In this document: positions 8,483-17,951 of the stretch, piece by piece
How positions within the stretch are numbered: the stretch's first letter is position 1
How the letters are laid out: every line of letters starts with the position of its first letter
Assembly: GCF_017183135.1 (NCBI RefSeq)
Contig: NZ_JADDXW010000015.1
Location: 41,520 to 105,519 of the forward strand
Source: Aurantimonas marina
GTDB lineage: Bacteria > Pseudomonadota > Alphaproteobacteria > Rhizobiales > Rhizobiaceae
Direction: 5' to 3'
Length of the DNA: 64,000 bases
Position numbers and translations under genes: made by a program
The notes under the pieces: model-generated
What the model was told of the DNA's origin: nothing
The model's database searches: none
What the model saw: the letters and a program-made list of their open reading frames with translations, nothing else

Positions 8483-9921
8483 CGCTCAGGAACGCGGTTC
8501 TGGTGACGCCTGTCACCCTCGCACTGGTCTACTTCGCAGCCGGTATCGGCCTGTTTCTCCTCGGCCCGATAGATTGGCCGGTGCCCGACTGGTCTCTGAC
8601 GACCGCTTATCTTCTGGCGGCGCTCGCTCTGATCGCAGGCGGCTTCGCGGTCGGGATCATGACGCCACCGGTAGCAGCGCCTATGCCCTGGGTAAGGTAC
8701 GCCGTCCTGGCCGGCGCGGTCGGCAGCATCCTTCTTCTGTTTCCGTCGGCCTACGTCTATACGCACAGTGCGCCCTGGGATTTCTTTTCGCTGCTTGGCG
8801 ATCAGCGGCTCGCCTACGAGAAGATGCAGCAGACGCTTCGCGAGCCTGAGTCTTTGCGTTCTGTCGTGGCCACGGCGCGAATGCTGCTTGGCCCCGTCAC
8901 CTTCGTTCTACCGGCTCTGGCAATCTTGACGTGGGGATCTCTCGGCTCACGGCTCAAGGTACTCGCGGCGATAGGTATCTTCGCGGCTTGCTCGTTTTCG
9001 ATCTTCCGGGGCACCGACAAGGAAATCTTTGACCTTCTGATCCTGCAGGCCGCCGCCGTCGCCGTGGTGTTGTGTCGGCGCATCGTCACGTCCGGCTTTC
9101 CTTCACTGCAACGGCTTGTGATGTTCGGTCTGGTCGCTGCGTTGACGGCCTTTTTCGCAGCCGGCAGTTTCATCGAGAGAAAGGCGCAGCGGCTGGGATT
9201 TGACGCAGCGGAGGTCGTGGAAGAGCAGGCCGAAGCCGCAGCAGCAGTTGAGGGGGAGTCCGGTGGGACCGCTGAAGTCCCGCCCGCGAGCGCGGGTGGG
9301 ACCGCTGAAGTCCCGCCCGCGAGCGCCAAGGCAGCGCCAAATTTATTCTGTATGTCCGGCGACGTGTGCGCCAAAGCCTCATCGCAGGCCGGTGTAGCAT
9401 CGGAGGCGGAGGTCGGTCGCCAGTTCGCCCTCTCGATGGCGACCGCCTATGCCACGCAGGGATATTACGGGCTATCTCTCGCACTGGAAAAGCCGACCCT
9501 CTCGATGTACGGATTCGGCCACTCGAACATTTTGACACGGGTCTACGTGGCACTGACCGGCGATGTCGATTTCCCGGATCGGGCGCTCACATATCGCATC
9601 GGCGAAGAAGGATGGGATCAGCGCTATCAGTGGGCGAGCGCCTACACATGGCTGGCGAACGACTTCGGCGTCTACGGTGCGGCGTTGGTTATTGGCTTGA
9701 TCGCCTTGATTTGGGCCTCGGCGTGGAAGGATGCGGTTCTCGCTGGAAATCAGGCCGGCGGGGTCGTGTTCTGCCTCTTGGCGCTGTTCTTCGTGTACCT
9801 CCCCGCAGGCAATCAGATCATGCAGATCGGCGACGGCTACGCCGCCCTGATCGCATGGGTGCTGATCTGGCTCGCGTATAAGCTATTCATTGGGGTTGGG
9901 GTGCCAGTTCGACCCCGCTGA
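8470..9921 (+). CDS. Wzy-like polysaccharide polymerase (polytopic membrane protein)
   Basis: The ATG at 8470 gives 483 residues with about ten to twelve hydrophobic helices, starting MAGVTLRNAVLVTPVTLALV. The length, helix pattern and large loop between helices, together with the flippase and glycosyltransferases nearby, fit an O-antigen/EPS polymerase. These have little sequence conservation, so the call depends on topology and context. The large loop (about residues 240-300) contains an 11-residue unit repeated twice (GGTAEVPPASA), encoded by a hairpin-rich 33-bp DNA repeat. A four-Cys/Met stretch (LFCMSGDVCAKAS) follows. The longer frame from 8422 is less likely because it overlaps the previous gene fully. 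Confidence 0.65.
   Translation: MAGVTLRNAVLVTPVTLALVYFAAGIGLFLLGPIDWPVPDWSLTTAYLLAALALIAGGFAVGIMTPPVAAPMPWVRYAVLAGAVGSILLLFPSAYVYTHSAPWDFFSLLGDQRLAYEKMQQTLREPESLRSVVATARMLLGPVTFVLPALAILTWGSLGSRLKVLAAIGIFAACSFSIFRGTDKEIFDLLILQAAAVAVVLCRRIVTSGFPSLQRLVMFGLVAALTAFFAAGSFIERKAQRLGFDAAEVVEEQAEAAAAVEGESGGTAEVPPASAGGTAEVPPASAKAAPNLFCMSGDVCAKASSQAGVASEAEVGRQFALSMATAYATQGYYGLSLALEKPTLSMYGFGHSNILTRVYVALTGDVDFPDRALTYRIGEEGWDQRYQWASAYTWLANDFGVYGAALVIGLIALIWASAWKDAVLAGNQAGGVVFCLLALFFVYLPAGNQIMQIGDGYAALIAWVLIWLAYKLFIGVGVPVRPR
9262..9327 (+). repeat. 33-bp tandem repeat (two copies) with hairpin-forming units inside the wzy-like gene
   Basis: GGGAC-CGCTGAA-GTCCC occurs at 9265-9281 and again at 9298-9314, exactly 33 bp apart. 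Between them lies CCCGCG-AG-CGCGGG (9283-9296), a second stem. The array keeps the reading frame and codes GGTAEVPPASA twice. Its stem-loop structure looks like a small mobile palindromic (REP/intragenic repeat) element inserted in a permissive loop rather than ordinary coding DNA. Confidence 0.75.
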
Positions 9922-10132
9922 CAGCGACTCCACCTCGCGGCCAAGCGTCGACTATCACCAGCAACATTTTCACGCTGGACCGTCATTCGACGAGACTTCG
10001 AAAATCTGCCACAGAGATCTGCGTCGACACCAAAACTGCCGCTTAGGCATGGTGCCAACGGGCCTTCGCCGGCTGATCGTTCAAACCGGCTTCGAAGCGA
10101 TCATCCGAAGCCGAAAACGGAGTGATTTGAAG

Positions 10133-10166
10133 TAGCGCGCGTGGGCATTTGATTGTGCGCGCTACA
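10133..10166. terminator. Candidate bidirectional hairpin between converging genes
   Basis: GTAGCGCGC at 10133-10141 pairs with GCGCGCTAC at 10158-10166 across a 16-nt loop. It lies in the gap between the convergent wzy-like gene and the RTX protease gene. There is no T-run, so Rho-independent function is uncertain. Confidence 0.4.
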
Positions 10167-10198
10167 GGACCGGCTGTGAATTCCGCTTACCCTCGCTC

Positions 10199-13102
10199 TC
10201 ACACGAAGTCGAAATCGCTGGCGGAGATGTCGGCGGCGTTGACGCCGGACAGAATGACGGTATCGCCACCGAAGGTGAGATAGGTGACCGCCCCATATTG
10301 GTTTACGGCGATATCGGCGAAGGTCAGTCCGCGGCCTGAAAGGTCGATAAGATCCTGCCCGCCTACGGGATCGGCATCGAAATCGGTGATGAGATCAACA
10401 CCCGAACCGGCGACGTCGTAGACGAAGCGGTCGTTGCCGCCGGCGCCGATCAGCACGTCGAAATCCCCTCCACCGCCGGTCAGCAAATTGTTGCCGCCGG
10501 AGCCGGCGATGATGTCGTTGAACGCCGATCCGACGGCGTTCTCGATCGAATTCAGGAAATCCTGGCTGACTCCATCATAGGTTACGTTGCCGGTCAGATC
10601 GATCTGCACACCGCGATCGGCGTTGCCGAGCGTGACCGTGTCGCTGCCGCCAAGTCCATAGAGAAAGTCCGTACCGGCTCCGCCTTCGAAAATATTGTCG
10701 CCGTTCGTTCCGAAAAGCAGGTCGGTAAAATCGGTGCCGACGACGTTTTCGAACTCGTAGATGCGGTCCCGCGTGCTACCGACATCCCCCACGCCGCCGA
10801 GAAGATCGACGAAGACGCCGCCTACCGCACCGCTATAGCTGATCGTGTCGATGCCGCCGAGCCCGTTGATGAGGTCGGCACCGCCCATACCATTGAAGAC
10901 GTTGTCGCCGGCCGATCCGAACAAGGCATCCGCGAATTGCGAGCCGATGGCATTCTCGATCGAGATGAGAATGTCCTGCGCCACGCCATCATAGGCCAGC
11001 TGAGCGGTCAGATCGACCTGCGCGGTGAAGGGACCGGCCGCCAGCGCGGTGAACAGGAAGGAGACCGTATCGGAGCCGCCATATCCGTTGATGATGTCCG
11101 AGCCGCCCATGCCGATGAACACGTTGTCCTCGTTCGATCCGATGAGCAGATCGGCGAAATTGGAACCGATGGCGTTCTCGATCGAGATCAGCGTATCAAG
11201 GCCCAGTCCGTCGTCCGAAACGCCGCTGAACAGATCGACGACGACGCCTTGATGGGCGGAAATGAAATAAGCGGTATCCGAGCCGGCGCCGCCGATCAAA
11301 GTGTCGGCACCGGCATTGCCCTGCAAGAGATCGTCTCCCCGCATGCCGAAGAGCGTGTTCTGCCCGGCGTCGCCGACCAGATAATCGTCCCCGTCGCCGC
11401 CGATCGCGTGTTCCACATTGAAGAACTGCAACTCGACACCGTCGATCGTGCTCACCGCCCCGGTCAACTGAATGGTGGAGTTGGAGATGACCGCCGACGC
11501 GTTCACGACGTCGCTGCCGCCATTGAGATCATTGAAGCTAGTGCCATGCCCCGCCATGCCGGCGTATTGGGAATATTCCTCGGTAAAGACATAACGGTCG
11601 TCATTGCTGGCTGCACGGCCGTACAGATTCAGGTCGATGTCGCGAACGGTGAGGACGTCAGCGCCTGCGTCATCGACGATCCGCACCGTCCAGTCGCCGA
11701 AGCTCGACTCGCCGCGGAAGGCCTGGCTTTCGAAGGTGTAGCGGCCATCAAAGGCGGCACCGCCGGCCTGGTCATTGATCAGGACATGCTCCGCCCCGGT
11801 TGGCGATGTGAGGTAGATATCCATGTCGGCAAGAGCTGTCGTCGAAAAATCCAGCTCCAGCGTCAGCCGCTCGACGATGATGGCCTGCTCCTCGTTCAGC
11901 GTGAACGAGGTGCCGGTCGAATTGCCATCCGGAATCACCACGGGGGCGCCGGCGATCGCGTCTTCCGTCGTCATCACTTGATTGGCGCTGGTTCGCGCGG
12001 CATTAAAGAAATTCCACGTTTCGGCCAGACGCACCGCCGCGTGGGCATCGACCAGCCCGTAACCATAGTCATTGCTGTAATGCAGGCCGCCGCCGTTCCA
12101 GTTGTCGGCCTGGTTGAAGTGCCAGGGGGTGCGTTCGGAACCGGCGATCGTCGCGTCGTCGACAACGCTGCCGACGTGGCGGGCGGAATAGGCCAGGATG
12201 TCCTGCACGTCGCGCCAGCCGAGCCCGGCGTTGGCGTCCACCATCAGCGTCACGACGCCGGCAACCATCGGCGCGGCCGAGGAGGTTCCGTTGAAGGTGC
12301 TGGTGTAATTGGTGGCGTTATAGCCCGCAGCGCCCGTCCGGTCCGTCGTCACCACCTGTCCCGGCGTACCGAAGCCGGAGACCAGATTGGCTGTGCCAAA
12401 GGACGAATAGGAGGAGACGAAGCCGTTCTGGTCGACCGCCGCGACGACGATCTGCTGCGTGTTGTTCGTCCAGGGGTCGGAGTTCACGTCGTAGTTGTCG
12501 AAGCGGGAATTGCCCGCCGACTTGACGATGTTGGTGCCGAGCCCGCCGCGCCCGGCGCTGACCGCCAGATTGATCGAATTGTCGATCTCGGCGAAACGCA
12601 ACGCGTTGTAGCCGAAGCCGAATTCCGAATTGGCATCGTTGGCGATGCCTTGGCTGATATTGATGACGTCGCCGCCATTGGCCGAAGCGCTGTAAATGGA
12701 ATCGCGAATGTCCTGCAGCCAGCCATCGTTGATGAACGCAGCGGTCTGGTACCCGACCATGGTCGCACCGTGGGCGACGCCGGTGACACCGATGCCGTTG
12801 TTGCCGACCGCGCCGATGATTCCCATGACGGCCGTGCCGTGGGAATTGTTGTTCAGCCCGAACGGATCGCCGTCGTTGTTGAACCAGTCGTAGTCGAAGA
12901 CGGTGTCGTAATTCGCGGCCAGATCCTCGTGCAGATAGTCGAAACCGTCATCGATCACGAAGACCTTGACGCCGGCGCCGGTGTAATCGTCCCAGAGCGA
13001 GTTCAGGCCGTTCGCATTGACGATGTTGAGATCGAGCAGGCCGGGGGTCGTGTTGCGCAGATGCCATTGCTGGCCGAACATCGGGTCGTTGGGGAGGGAC
13101 AT
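10199..13102 (-). CDS. Secreted subtilisin-like serine protease with P-domain and RTX calcium-binding repeats
   Basis: The 967-residue protein has an S8 peptidase domain with catalytic Asp51 (VFVIDDGFD), His88 (NSHGTAVMG) and Ser274 (NGTSSAAPMVAG). A proprotein-convertase-like P-domain follows at about 385-505 (LELDFSTTALADMDIYLTSP). From about residue 570 to the end there are several blocks of glycine/aspartate-rich nonapeptides (GGDGDDYLVG, GMRGDDLLQGNAGADTLIGG and others). The C-terminus ends in hydrophobic/acidic residues (ISASDFDFV), as in type I secretion substrates. There is no Sec signal peptide, which also fits type I export. Exporter genes are not in this window. It interrupts the glycan locus on the opposite strand. 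Its role could be host or matrix protein degradation, or processing of a surface protein. Confidence 0.93.
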   Translation of the reverse strand: MSLPNDPMFGQQWHLRNTTPGLLDLNIVNANGLNSLWDDYTGAGVKVFVIDDGFDYLHEDLAANYDTVFDYDWFNNDGDPFGLNNNSHGTAVMGIIGAVGNNGIGVTGVAHGATMVGYQTAAFINDGWLQDIRDSIYSASANGGDVINISQGIANDANSEFGFGYNALRFAEIDNSINLAVSAGRGGLGTNIVKSAGNSRFDNYDVNSDPWTNNTQQIVVAAVDQNGFVSSYSSFGTANLVSGFGTPGQVVTTDRTGAAGYNATNYTSTFNGTSSAAPMVAGVVTLMVDANAGLGWRDVQDILAYSARHVGSVVDDATIAGSERTPWHFNQADNWNGGGLHYSNDYGYGLVDAHAAVRLAETWNFFNAARTSANQVMTTEDAIAGAPVVIPDGNSTGTSFTLNEEQAIIVERLTLELDFSTTALADMDIYLTSPTGAEHVLINDQAGGAAFDGRYTFESQAFRGESSFGDWTVRIVDDAGADVLTVRDIDLNLYGRAASNDDRYVFTEEYSQYAGMAGHGTSFNDLNGGSDVVNASAVISNSTIQLTGAVSTIDGVELQFFNVEHAIGGDGDDYLVGDAGQNTLFGMRGDDLLQGNAGADTLIGGAGSDTAYFISAHQGVVVDLFSGVSDDGLGLDTLISIENAIGSNFADLLIGSNEDNVFIGMGGSDIINGYGGSDTVSFLFTALAAGPFTAQVDLTAQLAYDGVAQDILISIENAIGSQFADALFGSAGDNVFNGMGGADLINGLGGIDTISYSGAVGGVFVDLLGGVGDVGSTRDRIYEFENVVGTDFTDLLFGTNGDNIFEGGAGTDFLYGLGGSDTVTLGNADRGVQIDLTGNVTYDGVSQDFLNSIENAVGSAFNDIIAGSGGNNLLTGGGGDFDVLIGAGGNDRFVYDVAGSGVDLITDFDADPVGGQDLIDLSGRGLTFADIAVNQYGAVTYLTFGGDTVILSGVNAADISASDFDFV

Positions 13103-13205
13103 CGATCGGATTCCTTCTTCTGGTTCGGCAGAACGCGCATGGCCTGCGGCGTCTGTCCCAATTTAGGTCCGCGCGACCAGCTGCTAACGGCTGGCGCGGG
13201 GCCGC

Positions 13206-13601
13206 TCAAAGTTTCCGCAATTGCTCCGCATAGACGACCGGGCCGCGGCAGGTCGTCATGTTGACGTAATAGCCGGAGATCTCGACGCGCGCGCCCAGGG
13301 GCACGTCCGTCGCAACGTAGGAGACGCCGACAAGCTCGCCGCCGTCTGTTCTGATCTTGGGACATTCGACGCCGTCGCCGCGGGTCGCGTAGGTGCCCGT
13401 CACCGTCACGCGCTCCTGCGACCCGGCCGGCTTTTCCGCTTCCGCCACGCGGTCTCCCATTCTGTCGGCGCGCAGCCCGTCGATCTCCGCCAAGGGCAAA
13501 TCCGGCGGAGACCCACCGTTCTCCACTCCGCAGGCAGACAACATGGCGGCGAAAATGACCGCCACCGCCGCCGGTATGAAGGCTCGAATAGGTCCCGTCA
13601 C
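13206..13601 (-). CDS. Putative lipoprotein of unknown function
   Basis: The GTG start at 13601 follows a strong GGGGGAT ribosome-binding site. The product (131 residues) has a short hydrophobic signal ending in a lipobox (AAMLSACG). The mature part is hydrophilic and ends with a small beta-rich segment (VTVTGTYATRGDG, VPLGARVEISGYYV) containing two Cys. No family is recognised. It lies 103 bp upstream of the RTX protease on the same strand and may be co-expressed with it. A longer frame reaching 13655 lacks a better start. Confidence 0.6.
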   Translation of the reverse strand: MTGPIRAFIPAAVAVIFAAMLSACGVENGGSPPDLPLAEIDGLRADRMGDRVAEAEKPAGSQERVTVTGTYATRGDGVECPKIRTDGGELVGVSYVATDVPLGARVEISGYYVNMTTCRGPVVYAEQLRKL

Positions 13602-13980
13602 GCCATCCCCCTGGTTACTTCGTGAACTGGTAGATGCAGAATGGACCAAAGGCATCCATTATTATACCGCAGCCAATTCCATCGAAAGTATACCGTCGAA
13701 ATTTCCATCGAACTGGGCCGCATCACGAGGCTAAGGCCAAAACGACGTTGCGTCAAGATTTGTAGAAAACGACAGTCACGGGCAGATGAAGGAGGCCGCC
13801 GAGGGGATGTCCAGCGAGGATGCTGCGGTTGCGGCGGCCATGTCGGCTCCTGCCGGCGCCCCGGGGAGGCCGGAAGGCGGGAGGCATGGGTCGTGTCCCG
13901 CGTGGCGGTGTAGCTGAGCCGTCATCGAGGTTCCGCGGTAGGGTCGAGTTGCTGACCCAACCGAACCGATCGCAGAGCCG
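13602..13980. other. Gap of about 380 bp without a supported gene
   Basis: Only short overlapping frames without recognisable content are present. The DNA directly before 13981 may be the leader of the transposase remnant that follows. No RNA gene or clear promoter was seen. Confidence 0.4.
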
Positions 13981-14220
13981 ATGACCAAAATCATGATGGA
14001 CCTGCACGAGGTGATCGAGAAGAGGGCTGACGCCGCCATTTCGCGCGAGACGATCGGCTTTACCGCCAAACGGCTGATGGAACCTGGAGGTCGGCGTTGC
14101 GACCGGCGGCGGTTATGGCGAGAAGAACGCCGGGCGCACAACGCGCTTCATGATGCTGCTGCATCTGCCGCGACCGGAAGGTCATGACAACGCGCCGCGA
14201 GCCAAGAATGGACGGGGCTC
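13981..14220 (+). pseudogene. IS256-family transposase, frameshifted N-terminal remnant
   Basis: The frame from ATG 13981 reads MTKIMMDLHEVIEKRADAAI, then SRETIGFTAKRLME, which matches the IS256 N-terminus (LLEKGADA-FLREMIGFAAQRLMELEVE-LTGA-YGE). Near 14091 an extra base shifts the frame. In the next frame LEVGVATGGGYGEKN continues the homology. No catalytic DDE domain remains. It marks a boundary between the inserted protease genes and the second half of the glycan locus. Confidence 0.65.
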
Positions 14221-14581
14221 TCGCAGGTCATGGCGTCGATGCCGTCGTGACGCGAGCACGCGCACCATCGTAACCTTGCCTCCGGAACTGCTGCCGCACG
14301 AACGGCGTCGGCCTCCTCCCGAATGACGCGGCCGTTGTGCGCCTCGTCGGCACGCCGCTACTGGAACACAGCGATGCATCGGCCGGCCGGCGCACGCTAC
14401 ACGGCGCTGGCAACCGTCGCGCCCATGGGCGATGATGCCGTCATCGGCCGGCCTGCCGTGGCATCCTGACCAAGCAGGCCCGCGCCTAACACACCACGGT
14501 GACGATCGGCGCCAGTTACATCACGCCATAAGGCAGCATCCGTAATTGCTCCGGCGCAGTCGGTAGGATAGTTGTGCGGGA
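14221..14581. other. Gap of about 360 bp without a supported gene
   Basis: After the IS256 remnant the DNA holds only short frames. It probably contains further decayed mobile DNA and the upstream region of the wecE-like gene at 14582, but I can name no element in it. Confidence 0.35.
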
Positions 14582-15727
14582 ATGGCTGCTTCCCCCGCTC
14601 CGATTCCTCTCACCGCCCCCGACCTCTCCGGCAAAGAGCTCCGATACGTGGCGGAGGCCGTAGCTGCTCGTCACCTCGCTGGTGACGGCGATTTCACGAA
14701 ACGTTGCCATGCGTGGCTGGAACGGGAAACCGGAGCGGCGAGAGCGCTGCTCACCCATTCCTGTACGGCGGCGCTGGAAATGGCGGCGCTGCTGCTCGAC
14801 ATTATGCCGGGCGATGAGGTGATCATGCCGTCTTATACGTTCGTGTCGACGGCCAATGCCTTTGTCCTGCGCGGCGGTGTCCCGGTCTTTGTGGATATTC
14901 GGCGCGATACGCTGAACCTCGACGAGAGACTGATCGAAGCGGCGATCACACCTCGGACACGGGCGATCGCCGTCGTCCACTATGCGGGCATCGCCTGCGA
15001 GATGGATGCGATCATGGCGGCTGCGGCGCGACACGGTCTCGCGGTCGTCGAAGATGCCGCGCAGGGTTTGCTGGCGACCTATCGCGGGCAGGCGCTCGGG
15101 AGCATCGGTGCCCTCGGAGCCCTGAGCTTCCACGAGACCAAGAATGTGGTGTCGGGCGAGGGGGGGGCATTGCTGGTCAACGACGCGTCGCTGGCGCACC
15201 GCGCCGAGATCCTGCGCGAGAAGGGAACCGATCGCAGCCGCTTCCTGCGCGGCGAGACCGACAAGTACACCTGGCAGGACATCGGATCGTCCTTTCTGCC
15301 CAGCGAGATCGTCGCGGCATTCCTGTTGGCGCAGCTGGAAGAGGCCCGGGCCATCACCGAGCGCCGCGTCCGGCTCTGGCGGATGTATGATGAACTCCTG
15401 GCGCCGCTTGAGGCTTCGGGTGCGCTGTCCCGTCCTGGCGTGCCGGCGGAATGCACGCCCAACGGCCATATCTATTATGTGATGCTGGCGAGCGATCGGG
15501 GCCGGCAGGCGGTGATCGATCATCTGGCCGCGGCCGGTGTGCGGTCCGCCTTCCACTATGTGCCGCTGCACGATTCGCCAGCCGGACAGCGCTTCGGTCG
15601 AGCGGTCGGGGACCTGCCGGTGACCGCCGAGGCGTCGCGGCAACTGCTGCGGCTGCCGCTTCACGCGGGCCTAGCCGACACCGACCTTGGGCGGATCGCC
15701 GCACTGCTGCGTGAGGCGCTGGATTGA
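14582..15727 (+). CDS. wecE: dTDP-4-amino-4,6-dideoxygalactose transaminase (WecE/RffA)
   Basis: The 381-residue protein belongs to the DegT/DnrJ/EryC1 aminotransferases. Visible motifs are GDEVIMPSYTFVSTANAFVLRGG split around residues 80-100, VEDAAQG near 157 and the PLP lysine in SFHETKNVVSGEGGA near 182. The high similarity to WecE signatures and the presence of RfbA and RfbB nearby indicate that it aminates dTDP-4-keto-6-deoxyglucose to dTDP-Fuc4N (D-thomosamine). Its stop overlaps the start of the next gene. Confidence 0.9.
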   Translation: MAASPAPIPLTAPDLSGKELRYVAEAVAARHLAGDGDFTKRCHAWLERETGAARALLTHSCTAALEMAALLLDIMPGDEVIMPSYTFVSTANAFVLRGGVPVFVDIRRDTLNLDERLIEAAITPRTRAIAVVHYAGIACEMDAIMAAAARHGLAVVEDAAQGLLATYRGQALGSIGALGALSFHETKNVVSGEGGALLVNDASLAHRAEILREKGTDRSRFLRGETDKYTWQDIGSSFLPSEIVAAFLLAQLEEARAITERRVRLWRMYDELLAPLEASGALSRPGVPAECTPNGHIYYVMLASDRGRQAVIDHLAAAGVRSAFHYVPLHDSPAGQRFGRAVGDLPVTAEASRQLLRLPLHAGLADTDLGRIAALLREALD

Positions 15728-17817
15728 TCGCGACGCAGGGGCAAGGGACAGCGTCTCCCGCGCCCGCATCCTTGACACATCGTTATCTGGATTGGATCGC
15801 GGCCCTCCTGATCGCTGCTCTTGGCGCAACGCTGGGCGTCCTCACGCTCCGGCAGGCCGGCTATCTTTTCTTCTATCAGAACTTCACGCCCGAGGTCGTC
15901 TATGCGGGGTGCGGACTCGGCTTTGGCCATCCCGGCGCGGTCTCGGATGTGCTCAAAGAGTTCGTCCTCGTGCGCGCGAGGGAGTTCGACTGCCAAGCTC
16001 TTGGTGCGGCTGCAGCGATAGGGCCGCCGGGCCTGTTCGCGCGCCTGCAGCTCTATCTCGTCTACGCGGTCGGCGCGCTCTGGCATCCGCCGCGATTGGG
16101 CTATGCCGAGCTGTGGCCGCTGGTGGCCATTGCGACCGGCGCCTATGCGGCCGGTGCCTTCGTCCTGCTTCGGCTGTTTTTCCCGCTGGTATTGGCGCTG
16201 GTAGGCGGCGGCGTGCTTGCCGCCTCGCCAGTGGCCCTGTCGCTGGTTACCTCGTTCCGCGATTATTCCAAGGCTCCCTTCTTCGTCTGGACACTTGTCT
16301 TCGTCATCCTGACGATGCGCGCCGGATCGCTGCGCGGGGCATTGGGATGGGGCATGCTCGCCGGCCTGGCGATCGGCATCGGTATCGGCTTTCGCGGCGA
16401 TGTCATCATCCTCGCGCCGATCGGTGTCCTGGCGCTCCTCGTGGCCCCAGGGCTGCGGCCCTTGGCGCGTCGCGGCGCGGGGGCGGCGGCGATGGTCGCG
16501 ATGATGATCCTGTCGGCCTGGCCCGTCCTGTCGGTCGCGGGTGTCGGCGGGGCCGGCTCGCTGGTCCTCCAGGGCCTCAGCGAGCCGTTCCGATCCTACC
16601 TGGCGATCGAACCGGCCGTCTACGGATTGGGCGATCGCTATTCCGACGAGCTGTCGCTGTCCTCGATCGCCGCGGCCGAACGACCGCTTCATCCGGAGTG
16701 GGATAATCGCGAATCGCTGCCCTATTACGGTGTCTCGCAAGCCATGCAGTATTCAACCACAAACATGGTCCGGTGGCTGCCGTATTTCCTGGGCGATCTC
16801 GCCACCCAGGGCCTCAAATCGGCGGCCTGGGTCACGGCCTTTCCGGTCCTCGTGGCGACGGACCGCACCGGCCTCGACCCGGGTGGCCCGGTGCGCAACG
16901 GTCCTGCGGCAAGCCGCTATATGGCGTTTCTATACGATGCGCTGGGTCAGGCGTGGCTCATCCCTCTCGCCATTGCCGGCCTGGCGGTGTTTCTGTGGCG
17001 GGAGATGGCTATCCGGCCCAATGAGACGCTGGGCGTTGCGGTGATCTTCGCGCTGGTTCTGGCCTTCCCGGTGGTGCAATTCTCGATTCGGCATGTGTTC
17101 CACCTGGAGTTTGTCTGGGTGACCTCGATCCTGGCATTCTTCGCCGCCGCGTTCGATTGGAGCGGCCTGAAGCGCGTCGGCGGGCGGTTCGCGGCTTTTG
17201 CAGCCGGCGTCGTCGCCTTGGCCGCCATCAGTTATGGTGCGCTTTTGCTGTATCAGCAGCAGGCGCTGAGCGGCGAGCTGGAGGAGGTGCTGGCCGCGCC
17301 AAGAGCGCCGGTCGCAGCCAATTGGCGGGTCGAGACTGTCGATGGGCGGCGTCGGGGAGTCTTCACCGTGCCGGTGCCGCCGCGGCATCGCGATGTGGTT
17401 TCGGCAAGGCCTGACAGCATGACCGATGCGATGCCCACCATGGGCCTGCAGTGGGATGTCCGCGCAGCGGCGGATCGGCTTGTTCTCACCCTGCAAAACT
17501 GCCCGGCGGGCGAATATGTCGCTCAGGTCGGGTATGCGACGGCCGACAATGTCTGGCAGCCTTTCGACCATGACCTGCGGGCGTCGGTCGCGCGCGGCAG
17601 CAAGGGGTCCGTGACGTTTCTGCTGCCGGCCTTCTATCGCCCGACCCAGCACCTTGCCACGATCGCGGTCGATCCACTGCCGCAGGGCTGCGAGGCGACG
17701 CTCGAGCGAAGCGAGGGGAATTCGGTTCTGCCGCCGCTGCTGACCGCCTCGCTTCCGACCGGATGGCGCGACATGTGGCTTCTGCGGGGCTTCGGCGGCT
17801 TTCCCACCAGTCCCTGA
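15724..17817 (+). CDS. Large polytopic membrane protein, possible GT-C glycosyltransferase
   Basis: The 697-residue protein starts at TTG 15724, overlapping the wecE stop by four bases. It has about ten to twelve hydrophobic helices in the first 520 residues and a soluble C-terminal domain of about 170 residues. A helix-rich N-terminal part followed by a periplasmic tail fits GT-C transferases that use polyprenyl-phosphate sugars, but I see no diagnostic motif. A GtrB-like transferase and a GtrA-like flippase in the same operon would make and flip such a donor, which supports the idea. It could also be a polymerase or unknown membrane protein. Confidence 0.55.
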   Translation: MIATQGQGTASPAPASLTHRYLDWIAALLIAALGATLGVLTLRQAGYLFFYQNFTPEVVYAGCGLGFGHPGAVSDVLKEFVLVRAREFDCQALGAAAAIGPPGLFARLQLYLVYAVGALWHPPRLGYAELWPLVAIATGAYAAGAFVLLRLFFPLVLALVGGGVLAASPVALSLVTSFRDYSKAPFFVWTLVFVILTMRAGSLRGALGWGMLAGLAIGIGIGFRGDVIILAPIGVLALLVAPGLRPLARRGAGAAAMVAMMILSAWPVLSVAGVGGAGSLVLQGLSEPFRSYLAIEPAVYGLGDRYSDELSLSSIAAAERPLHPEWDNRESLPYYGVSQAMQYSTTNMVRWLPYFLGDLATQGLKSAAWVTAFPVLVATDRTGLDPGGPVRNGPAASRYMAFLYDALGQAWLIPLAIAGLAVFLWREMAIRPNETLGVAVIFALVLAFPVVQFSIRHVFHLEFVWVTSILAFFAAAFDWSGLKRVGGRFAAFAAGVVALAAISYGALLLYQQQALSGELEEVLAAPRAPVAANWRVETVDGRRRGVFTVPVPPRHRDVVSARPDSMTDAMPTMGLQWDVRAAADRLVLTLQNCPAGEYVAQVGYATADNVWQPFDHDLRASVARGSKGSVTFLLPAFYRPTQHLATIAVDPLPQGCEATLERSEGNSVLPPLLTASLPTGWRDMWLLRGFGGFPTSP

Positions 17818-17951
17818 GGGGGTGCAACGCGGTTCCGAGCGCTATCGGCGCATACCGGCCGCGCCTTGTCATGCCGCGCCGCATCCGGCATATGGGGGCG
17901 CAGCGTCAAGCATGCGCCGATCTTAGCGAAAAAGGACTATTGCAGCGCGCG

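Noticed and set aside
10937..13264. 775-codon plus-strand frame
   Set aside because: It is the mirror of the RTX protease gene. Its residue composition (V, D, G, R rich) reflects antisense reading, and the minus-strand protein has clear catalytic and RTX motifs.
14508..14517. GTTACA on the plus strand upstream of wecE
   Set aside because: The nearest CGTC on the minus strand is only 10 bp from TGTAAC, so it does not match the promoter spacing.
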